64,000 nucleotides of DNA. Source: Erythroxylum novogranatense. Its lineage: Eukaryota; Streptophyta; Magnoliopsida; Malpighiales; Erythroxylaceae. This document shows positions 1 through 11,326 of the stretch, one piece after another. The stretch is from positions 14,965,663 through 15,029,662 of the forward strand of contig CM057233.1 of the NCBI GenBank assembly GCA_029891385.1, read 5' to 3'. The position numbers and the translations under genes are program-made. The notes under the pieces are model-generated. The model did no database searches. It was not told the DNA's origin and worked only from the letters and a program-made list of their open reading frames with translations. Positions within the stretch are counted from its first letter, which is position 1, and every line of letters starts with the position of its first letter.

Positions 1-14
1 TTGTTGACTTAGTC

Positions 15-76
15 AAGTTAATTAATACAAATGAAACTAATATATATATATTAGTTTCATTTGTATTAATTAACTT
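15..76. repeat. Perfect 62-bp palindrome
   Basis: Every base from 15 to 76 pairs with its partner around a centre between 45 and 46, giving two 31-bp arms and no spacer. The ends read AAGTTAATTAATAC and its complement, and the middle is an alternating TA run. This is the size and form of a small foldback element or a recent inverted duplication. No flanking target duplication is clear, so it is called a repeat rather than a MITE. Confidence 0.9.
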
Positions 77-195
77 AATTAAATTTGGGTCGCTAAATAG
101 ATCAATTCGGTGACATTTTAAACACACAAAATACGCCCATTTAGGCATTTAATGAAAATTTAAACTTGTTGAATAAGTTTATTAATTGAAATTTA

Positions 196-368
196 ATATA
201 TATATATATATATATAGGGGGTAACCCGCGGGTTTACCCATACCCACTGGGCAGAGTATGGATTTTCAAAATCATTACCTGTTTCTATAAATTTACCCAC
301 GAATCCGTATCCGTGTGATCCGTACCCGTGAGACCCGTACTCATACCCAGACCACCCGCCCGTTTGCC
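196..368. repeat. TA microsatellite plus degenerate ACCCG-rich tract
   Basis: A TA dinucleotide run (196-216) is followed by about 150 bp in which variants of ACCCG, TACCC and CCGTA recur, in otherwise AT-rich DNA. Such tracts occur in the subterminal parts of plant hAT transposons, but no terminal inverted repeat or 8-bp duplication was found, so the origin is open. Confidence 0.5.
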
Positions 369-589
369 AGGTCTAAAAATGGGAATGACCTTCTGAACTA
401 TTAATTATTTATGTTAAATTAATATTCTCAAGCACTTTATTTTTACTTTTAATTTGATTGTTATAACTTTATTTTGATTGTAATCTCGAGTCTGATTGTA
501 ATTGTAATTTATTTTAGTCTGGTTGTAATTTTAAATATTTTCATTGAGTTTTAATTTTTAAATCAATGTTGTGATTTAAATTTATGGAC
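369..589. other. AT-rich spacer, nothing recognised
   Basis: Low-complexity A/T-rich DNA with no open frame, RNA gene or element boundary that I can support. Confidence 0.6.
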
Positions 590-1290
590 CTTTTATTTCA
601 AATTTACTTTTTATTCTTAACATATTTTATTAATGAATTTATAAAACTTGTAAGTAAAAATTATAAATAATTAATAAAATAAATTTAATATTATATTCAT
701 TATTAGTATCATTTTAAATATCTCATGAGCTCTTTGTAATGATATATTTTGTGTAAAGTAATATATATTTTAAATTTAATTACTTAATAAATTATGTAAA
801 TAAATTAAATTGTAAGAAGGACATAAAAGAAATATGTTAAAAAATAAAAAAGTTATCTTTTATAACTTTTCTGCATATTTGGTGTATTACTATTTATTAT
901 ACTATTTTAATGTATTACTATTCATTATATCATTTTAGTGTTGAATTTTGGTATCTTTATAGTGAATTCATTGCACCAAAACACCTGGACATTAGACATT
1001 GTTTATTTTAAGGCCATCTCAAACAATGTCCACTATTGTGTACCATCTACGTTTGAAAACAATTATTATTGATGTGATGTGACTCTGTTATGGTGAGATG
1101 GCCTTAAAGCAAACAATGTCCACTATTGTGTACCATCTATGTAATGTAGCTCTCGTAAATAGAGAGATATTTAGGTATTTAGAGAAAATAGTGTCCATTA
1201 TTGTGGTACCATTCGCATTTGAAAGCAGTTATTATTGATATGATGTGACTCTTATAAATAGAGAGATATTTAACCTTGGAGTACTTATTC
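590..1290 (+). repeat. Dispersed repeat family, copy 1 (matches 6585-7150)
   Basis: The stretch from about 598 to 840 reappears at about 6590-6835, with the same order of landmarks such as CATATTTTATTAATGAATTT. Both copies then run into a second module containing AAACAATGTCCACTATTGTG and TTGATGTGATGTGA. That second module is itself present twice here (about 1015-1090 and 1110-1260). It also occurs in diverged form at about 5148, 6890, 7030, 7230 and 9665. No coding potential is seen. It is an old direct repeat family of unknown class. Confidence 0.75.
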
Positions 1291-2700
1291 CATTTAGGCC
1301 TTCCAACCAATCTTTAATATTATAAATATGTAGGGATGATTGGTTAGTATGGGGTAATGGTAATAAGAATGAGAATGAATATAGTGAAGAATGAGAATGG
1401 ACATTATCATTATAATTATGATGGTTGGGAAAGGAATGATTATCATTACCATTGATAATGGTTGGTTTGTAAACATATTGTAATTTTAATTTTAATTAAT
1501 GAATAAATTATATTTTAATTAATTATATTGTGAGTAATTAATTAATTATTTTAATTAATTACAATGTAATTAATTGATTATAATAATATTTCTATTAATT
1601 ATATTATAATTAATTAATTAATTACGTATTTTAATTAATGTATGAATTATATTTTAATTAATTAGTATTAAAATATTTATAAAAAATTGTCACTACTAAA
1701 GAATGAGTTTCATTCCTCTAGTAAATGGAAGGTATGGAGGATTTCATAAAAGTGAGATATTAAACTATTATCTCTATAATGATAATCAACAACGAAACAC
1801 TCACTTTTCATTCTATACTTATTATCTCCTTCTCAAACTCAAGGTGGTTCCTAATGTTTTATAGGCCTTGAGTGAAATAAAAAAAGCCCCCGATAAATGG
1901 GCAATAGACAAACATGTAAATTTTAAAAACATATTTTTATTATTGAAATTTAATATCTATTCATAAGTGACCTAATTTATAAGTCCACACACTTCACAAA
2001 ATATTAAGTGATCATAACATTAACTAATAATATCTTGCAATTTTTAGTAGTAATAAAATTACTAAAAATAGTAAAAATAACAACAAAATAGTAATAGCAA
2101 AAATCGAACAACAAAATACAAAGAGAATAGCACTAATAAATACACAGATGATCATGATTTATGAAAAATAAATTCTTTATGCATCTAGTGGAAATTGCTG
2201 GCAAGACAATTAGGAATGACAGCTGAATCACAATGTATGTGGGATCTGAGAAGATTGGAGATCATCTGTGCTGTTTGGGCACCCTCATGAAGTGCTATGT
2301 GGTATAATATCATATTTTGTTCTAAGATTTTGTTATGGTCCTATTTATTTTGTAGTGACATTACTACCTGACCTCTTAAAATCTTGATGCTTTTAACATC
2401 TTAAATAAATGCCTGCACCCAATTCATTCCTCTTTGACTTAGTAGCTCTTAACTTAGTATAATAGTGAGAATGAACCAATTTTCTAGTGTAGAGCTAGCC
2501 TCTGAAGTTCACTGCTAAAACTAGTCACCGGCAAGTTTTCTCGTCACTAAAAGGGGTTTCTTGTCTTGCTCTTACTAATTAATATCTACTTTTTATTCTC
2601 ACTTTCTAGAGGAAAGTTTGGAGCTTTCGGGGTTTGTGTAGTTCTCCTCGGCTATGTGAGCTGCTTTTATGTGCTTATTCATATGTTGGAGAAAGCAGTG
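1291..2700. other. AT-rich spacer without a gene
   Basis: The first part (1330-1470) is rich in GGTAATGGTAATAAGAATG-like words, and 1487-1680 is rich in TTAATTAA. Foldback or MITE-like structure is possible but I could not pair two termini. From 1850 to 2700 the composition is ordinary AT-rich DNA with no supported ORF. Confidence 0.5.
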
Positions 2701-2707
2701 GGCTTTT

Positions 2708-2793
2708 TGGAGAGGTAGAAAGTAAAAGAGGGGAAACTGTTAAGGATTTCTGGAGAGGTAGAAAGTAAAAGAGGGGAAACTGTTAAGGATTTC
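2708..2793 (+). repeat. Exact 43-bp tandem duplication
   Basis: Two identical 43-bp units sit head to tail at 2708-2750 and 2751-2793, each starting TGGAGAGGTAGAAAG and ending AAGGATTTC. Identity is complete, so the duplication is recent relative to the surrounding decayed sequence. Confidence 0.92.
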
Positions 2794-3304
2794 CTATGTT
2801 TTGGTTTGAGTGGTTGTTCTATTCGTGAGGAAATGCTACGCTAAGGGTTTGAGAAGCGGTTGCACTTTCTCTATTATCCTTTCTACCTATTATTGTTGTT
2901 TTTCGTCCAGATCCATGCATACCCTTTTAGTATTTGTGTGTTGGAGAATGATACAAACTGATATGCTTCATAACTCCCTCATTTTTTCTACTGTTTTATT
3001 TCTTTTTTTGGAGCTGTGCAACTGTGTTGATATTGGCCTAAAGCCGCCCCTGAATGGTTGGTAAATCTAATTACGATTTCTGGTTACCGTTGTTTCCATG
3101 AGGAGGGAATGAGAGTGACTCTTTCTTTCATGTCTTTCTGAAGTTTCTGTGTGAAAAGCGTGACACTTTCTTTGAATTAGGACTGATTTCTAAACCTTTA
3201 AAATGATTTTAGGAACTTACTGTGTGGTAATGAGTGTACTTATACATGTCTGAACGATGGTTTGGAGAAAACGTCAAGTAGCATTGTACTTTTGTACACG
3301 TGTT
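2794..3304. other. Spacer with no supported gene
   Basis: An 84-codon open frame at 2810-3064 has no recognisable domain, no splice context and no codon bias that I can defend, so it is not called as a gene. Confidence 0.45.
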
Positions 3305-3480
3305 TATAAAAAATGCATATCCGATGATGCTTCCGACGTCGACGTCATCATCGTCCGCACTGGTGTAGCCGGGGTGGCTCCTGCTCACACTCTCAGCAAG
3401 CGTTCGTTGTCAAGGATGTCACACGATATTGTAGCATTCATTGCAAGTACTGGATCTCCGGTCAAGTCCAGTGTACGATG
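3305..3480 (+). pseudogene. Fragment resembling plant squalene epoxidase N-terminal FAD domain
   Basis: The translated stretch contains SDVDVIIVRTGVAGVAPAHT. This resembles the start of the FAD-binding Rossmann domain of plant squalene monooxygenases, where an Asp-Val-Ile-Ile-Val strand leads into GAGVAGAALA and a Thr-Leu. The first glycine pair is lost (Arg-Thr in place of Gly-Ala) and a Pro replaces an Ala in the helix. Downstream residues no longer follow the family, and no FAD GD motif or membrane anchor follows. Intact enzymes are about 500 residues and catalyse the 2,3-epoxidation of squalene in sterol and triterpene synthesis. Here only about 30 recognisable residues remain. Other FAD-dependent oxidoreductases share this motif, so the family name is tentative. 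Confidence 0.4.
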
Positions 3481-3559
3481 CAGCTGACAATAACCCACCT
3501 AGGGTTCCCAGTTGTTTTGTCTTGGACAATCAAAGGTATGGAAGTAAATGAGCATTTTT

Positions 3560-4022
3560 ATTTTGTCACGAAACAAGTAAGTTTTTCTTTCTCTCTCCAC
3601 TTACTCTCTACAGATTCTCCGTTACATCTTTGTTTTTCCTTTGTATCCCTTATTGTGGAGGTTCTGAGTTTGTCTCTATTAGTTTAGCAACATTATTCTA
3701 TACGTGCAATTTGTCATCTACATCCATGTTCATTAGTTCTCTTAGTTTTCTTTTATTGCTATTTTATTATTTATTAATTTTCTTATTTTTATTAGTTTTC
3801 CCTTTATTATTATTATTATTATCTAATTATTTATTGTCTTTTTGTATTTGTATTCGTTATTATTATTATTATTATTAGCATTTTAGTATTATTACTATTA
3901 ATCTTGTTTTCATTATTTTATATATATCTATATATTTTGTTATTTTATTATGATTTCTATGTATTGATGTTGTTTTACCTATTTTCTCGCATCATTTTTT
4001 TTATTGTCTCGTTTGCATGTAG
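3560..4022. repeat. T-rich low-complexity tract with ATT microsatellites
   Basis: The plus strand is dominated by T, with TTA/ATT runs at about 3805-3825 and 3857-3880. It ends in TTGCATGTAG, which has the form of a plant intron acceptor. This could be a former intron, but no confident flanking exons exist. Open frames here are only by-products of composition. Confidence 0.6.
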
Positions 4023-4230
4023 GTATATCGATCTCCTCAGACCTCGCTTTAGTGCAAGACTTCAAACTGGGTGCAATGATGATGGTGGTGATGATGAATT
4101 TCTTCGTGCTTTACTAGATGCAAAATTATTAATAATATTATCAAAATCAATATTGTTCAACATATCTTTCTCGATAAATAAAATAGCTAAATCATTCAAC
4201 CTATTACAATCTTATTTAATTATCAAATAA

Positions 4231-5147
4231 TTTTACTTAATCATCAAATACATCCAACTTTCTACGGTCATATTTAATTATCAAATAATTTATATTATTA
4301 TTTAATTATCTTGACATGTTTAATAGAATCATACGATTTTTATAATAAATGAAACCGCTTATGTAATCATTGAATTGAGTAACTTAAATTATTTGATTTA
4401 GTTATATTATCACTAAACTTGTGTGGACCTCTACAAGAGCACAAATCTAACAATTATTACATTACTTATGCAAAGTATAACTGAAAATTATAATTACAAA
4501 AATTAAATTATTTAATAATGTTTAATTATATCTTTATAAATAATAAGTAATCTAAAAATAAAAAGGAGAAACAGAAATAAATGTATGATTTAAAACGCCA
4601 ATATGATGTCACATTAATGACAAATTACAAATTAATTACAATATATTCAAATATTTAATAAGATAAAATACATTAAAAATAAAAAGTTTTATTTTAAATT
4701 ATCACTTAGAGCTCATAAGAAAAAATCGTGAAAATTTTTACTGTTAATTTTTAGTTGAAGTATCTTAGATTCATATTTTGATGAAAATAAAAATAAGAGG
4801 GTAAGAAATATACTCAAATGTTTTAAAGATATTTATAAATTTAACAAGTTAATATTATAAAGCTAATAAAGGAAACTATTTAGCTTTCAAGATTAAATAA
4901 CCTTAACTTTCTTGGTAAGTTATTTATTAGTTAACGTTAACTTTCTCTTCTCCTCTAACTGACAATTAAGAATTTACTATCTTTCTGACTGAAAAAATGC
5001 TAAAAATATGCTGTTGAAATATACTGAAGGTGGGCTCCTAGTGAGAAGGGCACTGCTTAAACCCATAAATCAAGTACTCCTTAATACCTATATAAATATA
5101 TAAAAATATTTAATGGAATAAAATAAAATTAAAAATTGATGAAACAA
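4231..5147. other. AT-rich spacer without a gene
   Basis: Strongly AT-rich DNA with no supported ORF, RNA gene or terminal repeat. Confidence 0.6.
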
Positions 5148-5310
5148 ACAATGTCGACTATTGTGCTACCATGCACGTTTGAAAGTAGTTATTGCTTATG
5201 TGATTGGGATAGTTAACGGAGAGATATTTAGGTTTTTAGGCAAAGAAGGACTACAGAACGCCAACTACCCCATGAATCTTGTGTTTATTATCCCTAACGT
5301 AGCATTTGGT
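5148..5310 (+). repeat. Dispersed repeat family, short diverged member
   Basis: The AAACAATGTCGACTATTGTG module, followed by a GTTTGAAAG-type word and GAGATATTTAGG, matches the modules near 1110, 7230 and 9665. The tail GAACGCCAACTA...GTGTTTATTATCCCTAA matches 7310-7350 and 9740-9785. It is a partial copy. Confidence 0.65.
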
Positions 5311-5547
5311 TGTCGTCCTCATGAGTGAGGACAGATAACAAGGATATAAAAGTTTTATGTCTCGTAGTGTTTGTTTTGTTATTTTCACCTATTTTTGTTC
5401 CATCTTCAGAATACAAGGATAGAAATTTTTTGTTCTTCCAAAACTGTGGTACAAGATTTCTTGTCCTAAGGAAAAAAAAAACACATAAGGAAATGTTAGA
5501 AATATCCCTCCCCCACTTAAGCAATTTTTTATTCTTAATTATATTAT

Positions 5548-5613
5548 TAAAGTCGTCGTCGTCATCATCATCATCATCATCATCGTCATCATCATCATCA
5601 TTATTATTAATTA

Positions 5614-5648
<35 letters not shown>

Positions 5649-5730
5649 GACGATGATTATGATGATGATGATGATGATAACGACGACGACGACGACGCTT
5701 GTTATTATTATTATTATTATAAATTTTGAA
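5548..5730. repeat. Compound trinucleotide microsatellite with mirror symmetry
   Basis: The order is TCG/TCA repeats, a long ATT run, then GAT repeats and GAC repeats. The TCG-TCA arm (about 5553-5600) is the reverse complement of the GAT-GAC arm (about 5650-5697), so the locus can fold around the ATT run. Long open frames here encode only homopolymer-like Ser, Tyr and Asp runs and are not genes. Confidence 0.85.
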
Positions 5731-6013
5731 CTTATTATTATTATTATTATTTGAAATTAATTATATTATTATTATTATTATAATTATTATTATTATGTCA
5801 TTATCATCATCATCATTATTAATTATTGCTATTCTGTTATTATTAATTATTGTTATAAATTTTCTACTTATTATTATTATTATTATTGTACAAAATTAAT
5901 TTTCTTATTATTATTTTTATTATCATTATTATTCATAATTAATTTTCTTATTATTATTGTGATTATTAAATTCCTTATTATTTTAATTTTCTTCTCTTCT
6001 TCTTCTATCATTT

Positions 6014-6094
<81 letters not shown>

Positions 6095-6140
6095 CAAAAT
6101 TAATTTCTTATTGTTATTGTTATTATTATTATTTGTTAGC
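5731..6140. repeat. ATT/AAT microsatellite field with hairpin-forming core
   Basis: Interrupted ATT repeats fill the region. At about 6013-6095 an uninterrupted AAT run is followed directly by an ATT run, so the two halves are exact complements and form a long perfect stem. Confidence 0.85.
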
Positions 6141-6584
6141 TTTTTACTAATACAAATCATTCGTTTTAAAATAATCAATGAATTAAATATTTTCAATCAT
6201 ATTATATTGCAGGGGTATTTTCGTCATTGATACTGTTTTTATGTTCTGTCCACTGCAACCAAACACATTTTTGTTCTCGAGACGAAAACAGTTTTTTCTG
6301 TTATGTCCATCACAACCAAACACGTCACTGTCTCTAATTTTTGTTCAGTTCTGTCTTTAAATTTTTGTCTCATTCCATCTCTAAATTTTTGTCTCGTTCC
6401 GTTTTTGCATATTGAAGAAAGTAATCAAACGCAGCGTAAAACTGAGATGTCAAGTGAAAGAGACGCATTTCTAAATGAAAGAGAAAGCACGACAAACCTT
6501 TTGCAGTGCTTTGTAAGTAAAAAAATGAACAAATTTAAAATAAATTTGTTTTTGAAAAATAAATGTCTATGAAAACAAAATTTT
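6141..6584 (+). repeat. Dispersed repeat family, further partial copy
   Basis: From about 6438 the words GAGATGTCAAGTGAAAG and AAAGCACGAC, followed by CCTTTTGCAGTG, reappear at 7360-7454 and 9790-9905, although here they are closer together. The 5' part (6190-6430) holds a diverged imperfect repeat of TTTTTGTCTC-like words and no gene. Confidence 0.6.
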
Positions 6585-7454
6585 AATGAATTTACTATTT
6601 ATTCTTAACATATTTTATTAATGAATTTATAACACTTATAAATAAGAATTGTAAATAAATATTATAAATAAATTTAATACTATATTCGATATTAGCATCA
6701 TTTTAAATGTTTCAATGAGATCTTTATAATGGTATATTTTGTATACAATAATATATATTTTACATTTAATTACTTATCAAATTATGTAAAAATAAAATTA
6801 TAAAAGGACAAAAATAAGTTAAAATATACAATTTTTGTGCATAAATAATAAAATTAAATTTTTGTGCACAAATTTAATTTTTTTATGTCGAAACTGTGCA
6901 CTATTTACATTTGAAAATAGTTGTCGTTGATGTGATGTGAGTCTGATAAGTGTAGTGACATTTCAATGCCACCCAAGTTTGAAAATATTTATTGCTGATG
7001 AAAAATGTCTGGACAGATGGCGTTAAGTAAACAATGTGTACTATTTACAATTGAAAATAGTTGTCGTTGAAGTGATGTGAGTCTGATAAGTAGAATGACA
7101 TTTCAATGCCATCCAAGTTTGAAACTATTTTATTTAGGCCTTTCAACCTTTAAACTGATAAATGTGTAGATAAAATTTAATGGAATAAAATTAAAATTGA
7201 TGATTAACTGAAACACTAATCTCGGGTAGCATACAAACAATGTCCAGCGTCGGGGTACCATACCTGTTTGAAAGCAGTTATTGCAGAAGCGGGAGGAAAT
7301 AATGTCTACTGAACGCCAAGAAGCTCAAGAGTCTTGTGTTTATTATCCCTAAAGCTGAGATGTCAAGTGAAAGGGAAGCAATCCCATAGCTACGGATCAC
7401 CGTAGGATTGATATGACTTGGCCTGTATCAGACAAATAAAAGAGAAAGCACGAC
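6585..7454 (+). repeat. Dispersed repeat family, copy 2 (left flank of the LINE)
   Basis: The first 250 bp match 598-840. The second half (about 7135-7454) matches 9560-9885 closely over more than 300 bp, including the landmarks AAAATTGATGATTAACTGAA and GGATTGATATGACTTGGCCT. The copy stops abruptly at AAAGCACGACC, where LINE sequence begins at 7455. The matching copy at 9441 continues past this point, so the LINE junction truncates this copy. Confidence 0.8.
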
Positions 7455-9440
7455 CTCATCTTATTTTTTGACAATCTCATCTTATTTTCTGAGGCAACCA
7501 CCGCCCAAGCCACGATCATCCGAGACACTTTAGCCGTCTTTTGCCATGCCTCGGGTCACAAGATTAGTCATGCTAAATTTCGTAGCTATTACTCCAAGAA
7601 CGTTCCCTGTTCTGTGGCTCGCAGGTTGAGTAACGTCTTGGGCTTCCAACAGACCATGGACCTTGGCCGCTATCTGGGCGTTCCCTTGCTCCATGGGAGG
7701 GTCCACCAGCGCACTTACCACTATCTTTTAGAGAAGGTACATCACCGCCTCTCTGATTGGACTGGGAGGTAGCTTTCCTTAGTCGGTCGTACTACCCTTA
7801 TCCAATCTGTTATTTCGGCCCTCCCCATATATACCATGCAGACTGTTTATCTCCCTCGTCGTCTCTGTGACGAGTTAGAAAAACTCATGCGCAACTTCTT
7901 ATGGGGCTCCACCCCAGGGGCCTGGAAGGTCCACCTGGTGCCGTGGGACACCGTCTGCACACCCAAGCCTCACGGCGGGCTGGGACTCCGCCGCACTCGG
8001 GAAACCAATGACTCGCAATTAATCAAATTGGGGTGGACTCTACTCTCGACACCCGATAAGCTTTGGACCCGCATTGTGGCTGCCAAGTACAAGCTGAATG
8101 TCCACAATCCGCCCTTGACTATGGGGACCACATGTGGGAGCATCAAAACGGTTTGACCTCATGTCCTTCGCGGCAGGAAATGGGTGATCTTTGATGGGAT
8201 GACATAACGTTTCTGGTTAGACCCTTGGGTGGATAACTCGGGCCCACTACTCTCCCATGCCTTGAGGCCTATCTCACCATCGGAACAGTCGTACACTGTG
8301 CAACACTATGTGGACTCCATAGGTAATTGGGCATGGCACAAGTTTCAGTCTTTCCTTCCTCATTATATTTGTTTGCATATTGCAGGTATTTCCCCGCCTC
8401 AACCACATTCTGGGGTGGACCAATTGACCTGGGGTTAGTCTGACAACGACTAGTGTTCTACGACCTCCGCCTACTCGATGCTTATGGATCAGGATTCCGA
8501 CGACTCCACCGGATTTTGGCAGATTATCTAGCGCTAGGCAGGACTGCAACGTATCCGTTCCTTCCTATGGCTACTAGCCCACGACAAACTCTTGACCAAT
8601 CAACAGCGACGACGACGACAACTCCATTTGACGGCGGACTATCCTCTTTGCCAGGCCGAGGAATCCTCTCTTCATGAGATGCAAGATTGCCCCAGAGCTC
8701 GACGGTTATGGCTTACCTTCCCTACTCAGGCCCTTTCCCCCGATTTTTTCACCCTTCGGTCACACGAATGGCTCTCCAGCAATCTTCACAGCTCTCGTTA
8801 GATTTATGGTTTCACCTGGCCCCTTATTTTCGGGAAGACCTGTTGGTTCTTGTGATCATGGAGGAATAGGTCCCTTTTCGACCCTCATTTCTCCTGGCCC
8901 TCTTCCCCAATTCACAGTGTTCTTGACTACGTCCACCAGATCCACAATGCCTTGGTGGTCCGGCGACAATGCCCGCCCACCCACGCGCCACATGTCTGAC
9001 TCATCAGTGGAGTCCTCCGAGCGATCGGATGAAACTCAACACGGATGGGGCAAGTCGGACAGATCCAGCCTTGGCCTCTGCGGGAGGTCTTATCTGGGAC
9101 AGCACGGGTTCCTGGCTTGGAGGTTTCGTTCAGAACCTAGGCTGGTGTACCTCTTTCACTACGGAGCTTTGAGGAGTCTTCACTGGCTTGCAGTTAGCCT
9201 GGAACCTTGGATACCGTCGGGTGCTATTGGAGTTGGACTCCCAGGTAGCGCTACAGTCCATTTCAGATTCGGAGACCCGCCTCACATCCATTAATCCCCT
9301 TTTGGTAGGCATCACGGAATTTCTCAACCACAACTGGACGGTCTTCCCTCGCCATACATATCAGGAAGGCAATCGTTGCGACGACTGGTTAGCCTCAGTC
9401 GCAGTCAATTTTGATTTAGGGGTTACATGCACAGAGGATC
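7455..9440 (+). pseudogene. LINE (L1-type) ORF2 3' part: RT end, zinc domain, RNase H
   Basis: This is the 3' end of a plant L1-type reverse transcriptase polyprotein. It begins at the catalytic RT box: FFDNLILFSEA stands where the family has F-A-D-D-L, so the Asp pair is damaged. The RT thumb/connection follows (7500-8155), with SLVGRTTLIQSV and WKVHLVPWDTVC. A zinc-binding segment with HEMQDCPRARRLW lies near 8670-8730. A C-terminal RNase H (about 9020-9430) shows the acidic residues in KLNTDGAS, TTEL and LLELDSQVAL. In-frame stops include TAG at 7770 and TGA at 9170, and the middle (8160-9000) needs several frame changes. The endonuclease and most of RT are absent, as expected of 5' truncation. 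No poly(A) tail is seen at the 3' end, which is unusual for a simple insertion. Confidence 0.88.
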
Positions 9441-10810
9441 TGATACCATATGAGTCTGATAAGTGGAGTGACATTTCAATGCCATCCAAGTTTGAAAATA
9501 TTTATTGATGATGAGATTTGACTACGATAGATAGTGAGATATTTAAGATTGGAGCACCTGTTCCATTTAGGCCTTCCAACTTTTAAACTGATAAATGTGT
9601 AGATAAAATTTAATGGAATAAAATTAAAATTGATGATTAACTGAAACACTAATCTCGGGTAACAAACAAACAATGTCCAGCGTTGGGGTATCATGCCTGT
9701 TTGAAAGCAGTTATTGCAGATGCGAGAGGAAATAATGTCTACTGAACGCCAAGAAGCTTAAGAGTCTCGTGTTTATTATCCCTAAAGTTGAGATGTCAAG
9801 TGAAAGGGAAGCAATCCCACAGCTACGGATCACGGTAGGATTGATATGACTTGGCCTATATCAGACAAATAAAAGAGAAAACACGACCAACCTTTTGCAG
9901 TGTTTTTGTAAGTAAAAAAAACAAATAAATAAATTTATATTAAATTTATTTTTTAAAAATAAATTTATATTTTGACAGTAAAAGCTAATTTTACTCAAAT
10001 CTATGAATCTTATTTGTTAGGCTTTACTACTATAGCTGATATTAATGAAAAGTTTTGATAAGGGAGAGAAGTTAGACTTGGTTCAAATGAGTTTATAGAC
10101 ATACAATATATCATACATCAATTCAAAACTTTAAGGTAATTTATATAAACCCTCCCTCATTATTATGTCTTATTTTGATGTAAGATGACTCTACTTAGAT
10201 AATTTCCAATAGGTGTAGTTTATTTCTTAGTATGCAATTTGTTATTCAATATCTTGATATTCCATTTGATGCTTATTATTTGGTTTCGATCCCGATTAGT
10301 TGTTAATGACAAACATAATTATAGATATAAAATTTTTCAAATTAATATTTATTTTTATTTATTTTATTTTATTAAAAATTATGTATTTTAAGATATTCTA
10401 GAATTGAATTATATTTATTAATTCAACTTTAGAATATCTTAAATCATATATGACAAATCTTTATTTCCCACTTTTTCATTTCAAAAGCTCTTTTTTTGTG
10501 TTGTTTAAATCAACTGGCTTTTAAGGCTTTAATAATCAACAACTACAAAGAGACAATTGAACCAATTTCCCTTTTCTGAAATTAGTGTTTAGACTATTTA
10601 TTTCCACAGATAAACTTTTAAAGTTTTATTTTATAATTTTTAACATAAATTTATAACTAGAAATTTTACATTCATCGACATTAAATATACTTTTTCAATA
10701 CAAAATTTTTAGTCTTATAATTTAAAGTTCAAACACGAACTAGCTAATGTGTTTGTTTTCCACCAAAGTATATATATTGAAATTTTCTTTTGTTTTTTTT
10801 AATATTTTGG
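9441..10810 (+). repeat. Dispersed repeat family, copy 3 (left side of the retrotransposon nest)
   Basis: It starts near GAGGATCTGATACCATATGA. It matches 7135-7454 over its 5' part and 45652-46311 at both ends. Shared landmarks include GACATTTCAATGCCATCCAA, ATTATTATGTCTTATTTTGA and GTTTGTTTTCCACCAAAGTA. A segment of about 230 bp (10391-10620) is absent from the right-hand copy. It begins with an imperfect inverted repeat around TAAGATATTCTA/TAGAATATCTTA at 10387-10442 and may be a small insertion. No coding sequence is supported. Confidence 0.75.
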
Positions 10811-11212
10811 TTCTGCCGGATTCTGGCTGAACTGTACGTTGCCGTTTGGATCCATGAGTCGGCTGCTTCACGTAAGAGTTTCGGTGTGAAGTTCCTGCAA
10901 AACAAAGAAGGCACGTCGGGGGTTGTTTCCCGATAAGCCCCTCCGATGCTCAAGTTAGTCTTTTGGTGAAGGTGGGATCGCTGTAAGCAGAGAAAACTAG
11001 GTTATGATTATTCGTACCTTCGTTATGGTAGAATTGTACCTTATATATGAAGCAATAGCTAGGTTTAGGTCTTTACGTATGCATGAGAGTCTCTCACTCG
11101 TGAATGGGTCGTAGATCGCAGACTGGGCCTGGGCCTGACGTAGCCAACCCGACCATAAGCCCCCCTACTCCTCGAGTCTGAGCGAAGAGAAGGGTCGAAG
11201 GAGTATATTAGG

Positions 11213-11326
11213 GTCTTGTAGCTCGTCTGCGGTCTCGCAATTTTTTCGCGGTCTTACAGCTCGTCCGTGGTCTTACAACTCGTCCGCGGTCTTATAGCTC
11301 GTCCGCAGTCTTATAGCTCGTTCGTA
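11213..11326. repeat. 19-bp tandem repeat, six copies
   Basis: Six consecutive 19-bp units vary around GTCTTATAGCTCGTCCGCG. The second unit is the most diverged. The array lies in the probable LTR, upstream of the antisense ORF promoter. Confidence 0.85.

Noticed and set aside
1291..1850. Possible MITE with GGTAATGG-rich ends
   Set aside because: I could not pair two inverted termini or find a target duplication.
4023..4120. Possible exon after a TTGCATGTAG acceptor
   Set aside because: No recognised domain, no matching donor or partner exon, and the composition quickly returns to AT-rich spacer.
5325..5729. 134-codon ORF with Ser, Tyr and Asp runs
   Set aside because: Most of it is translated trinucleotide microsatellite; the same DNA is open in several frames.
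5959..6196. Asn/Tyr-rich ORFs on both strands
   Set aside because: Pure by-product of the AAT/ATT hairpin tract.
8674..9294. 206-codon plus-strand ORF inside the LINE
   Set aside because: It is out of frame with the zinc and RNase H domains recognised there, so it is a shadow frame.
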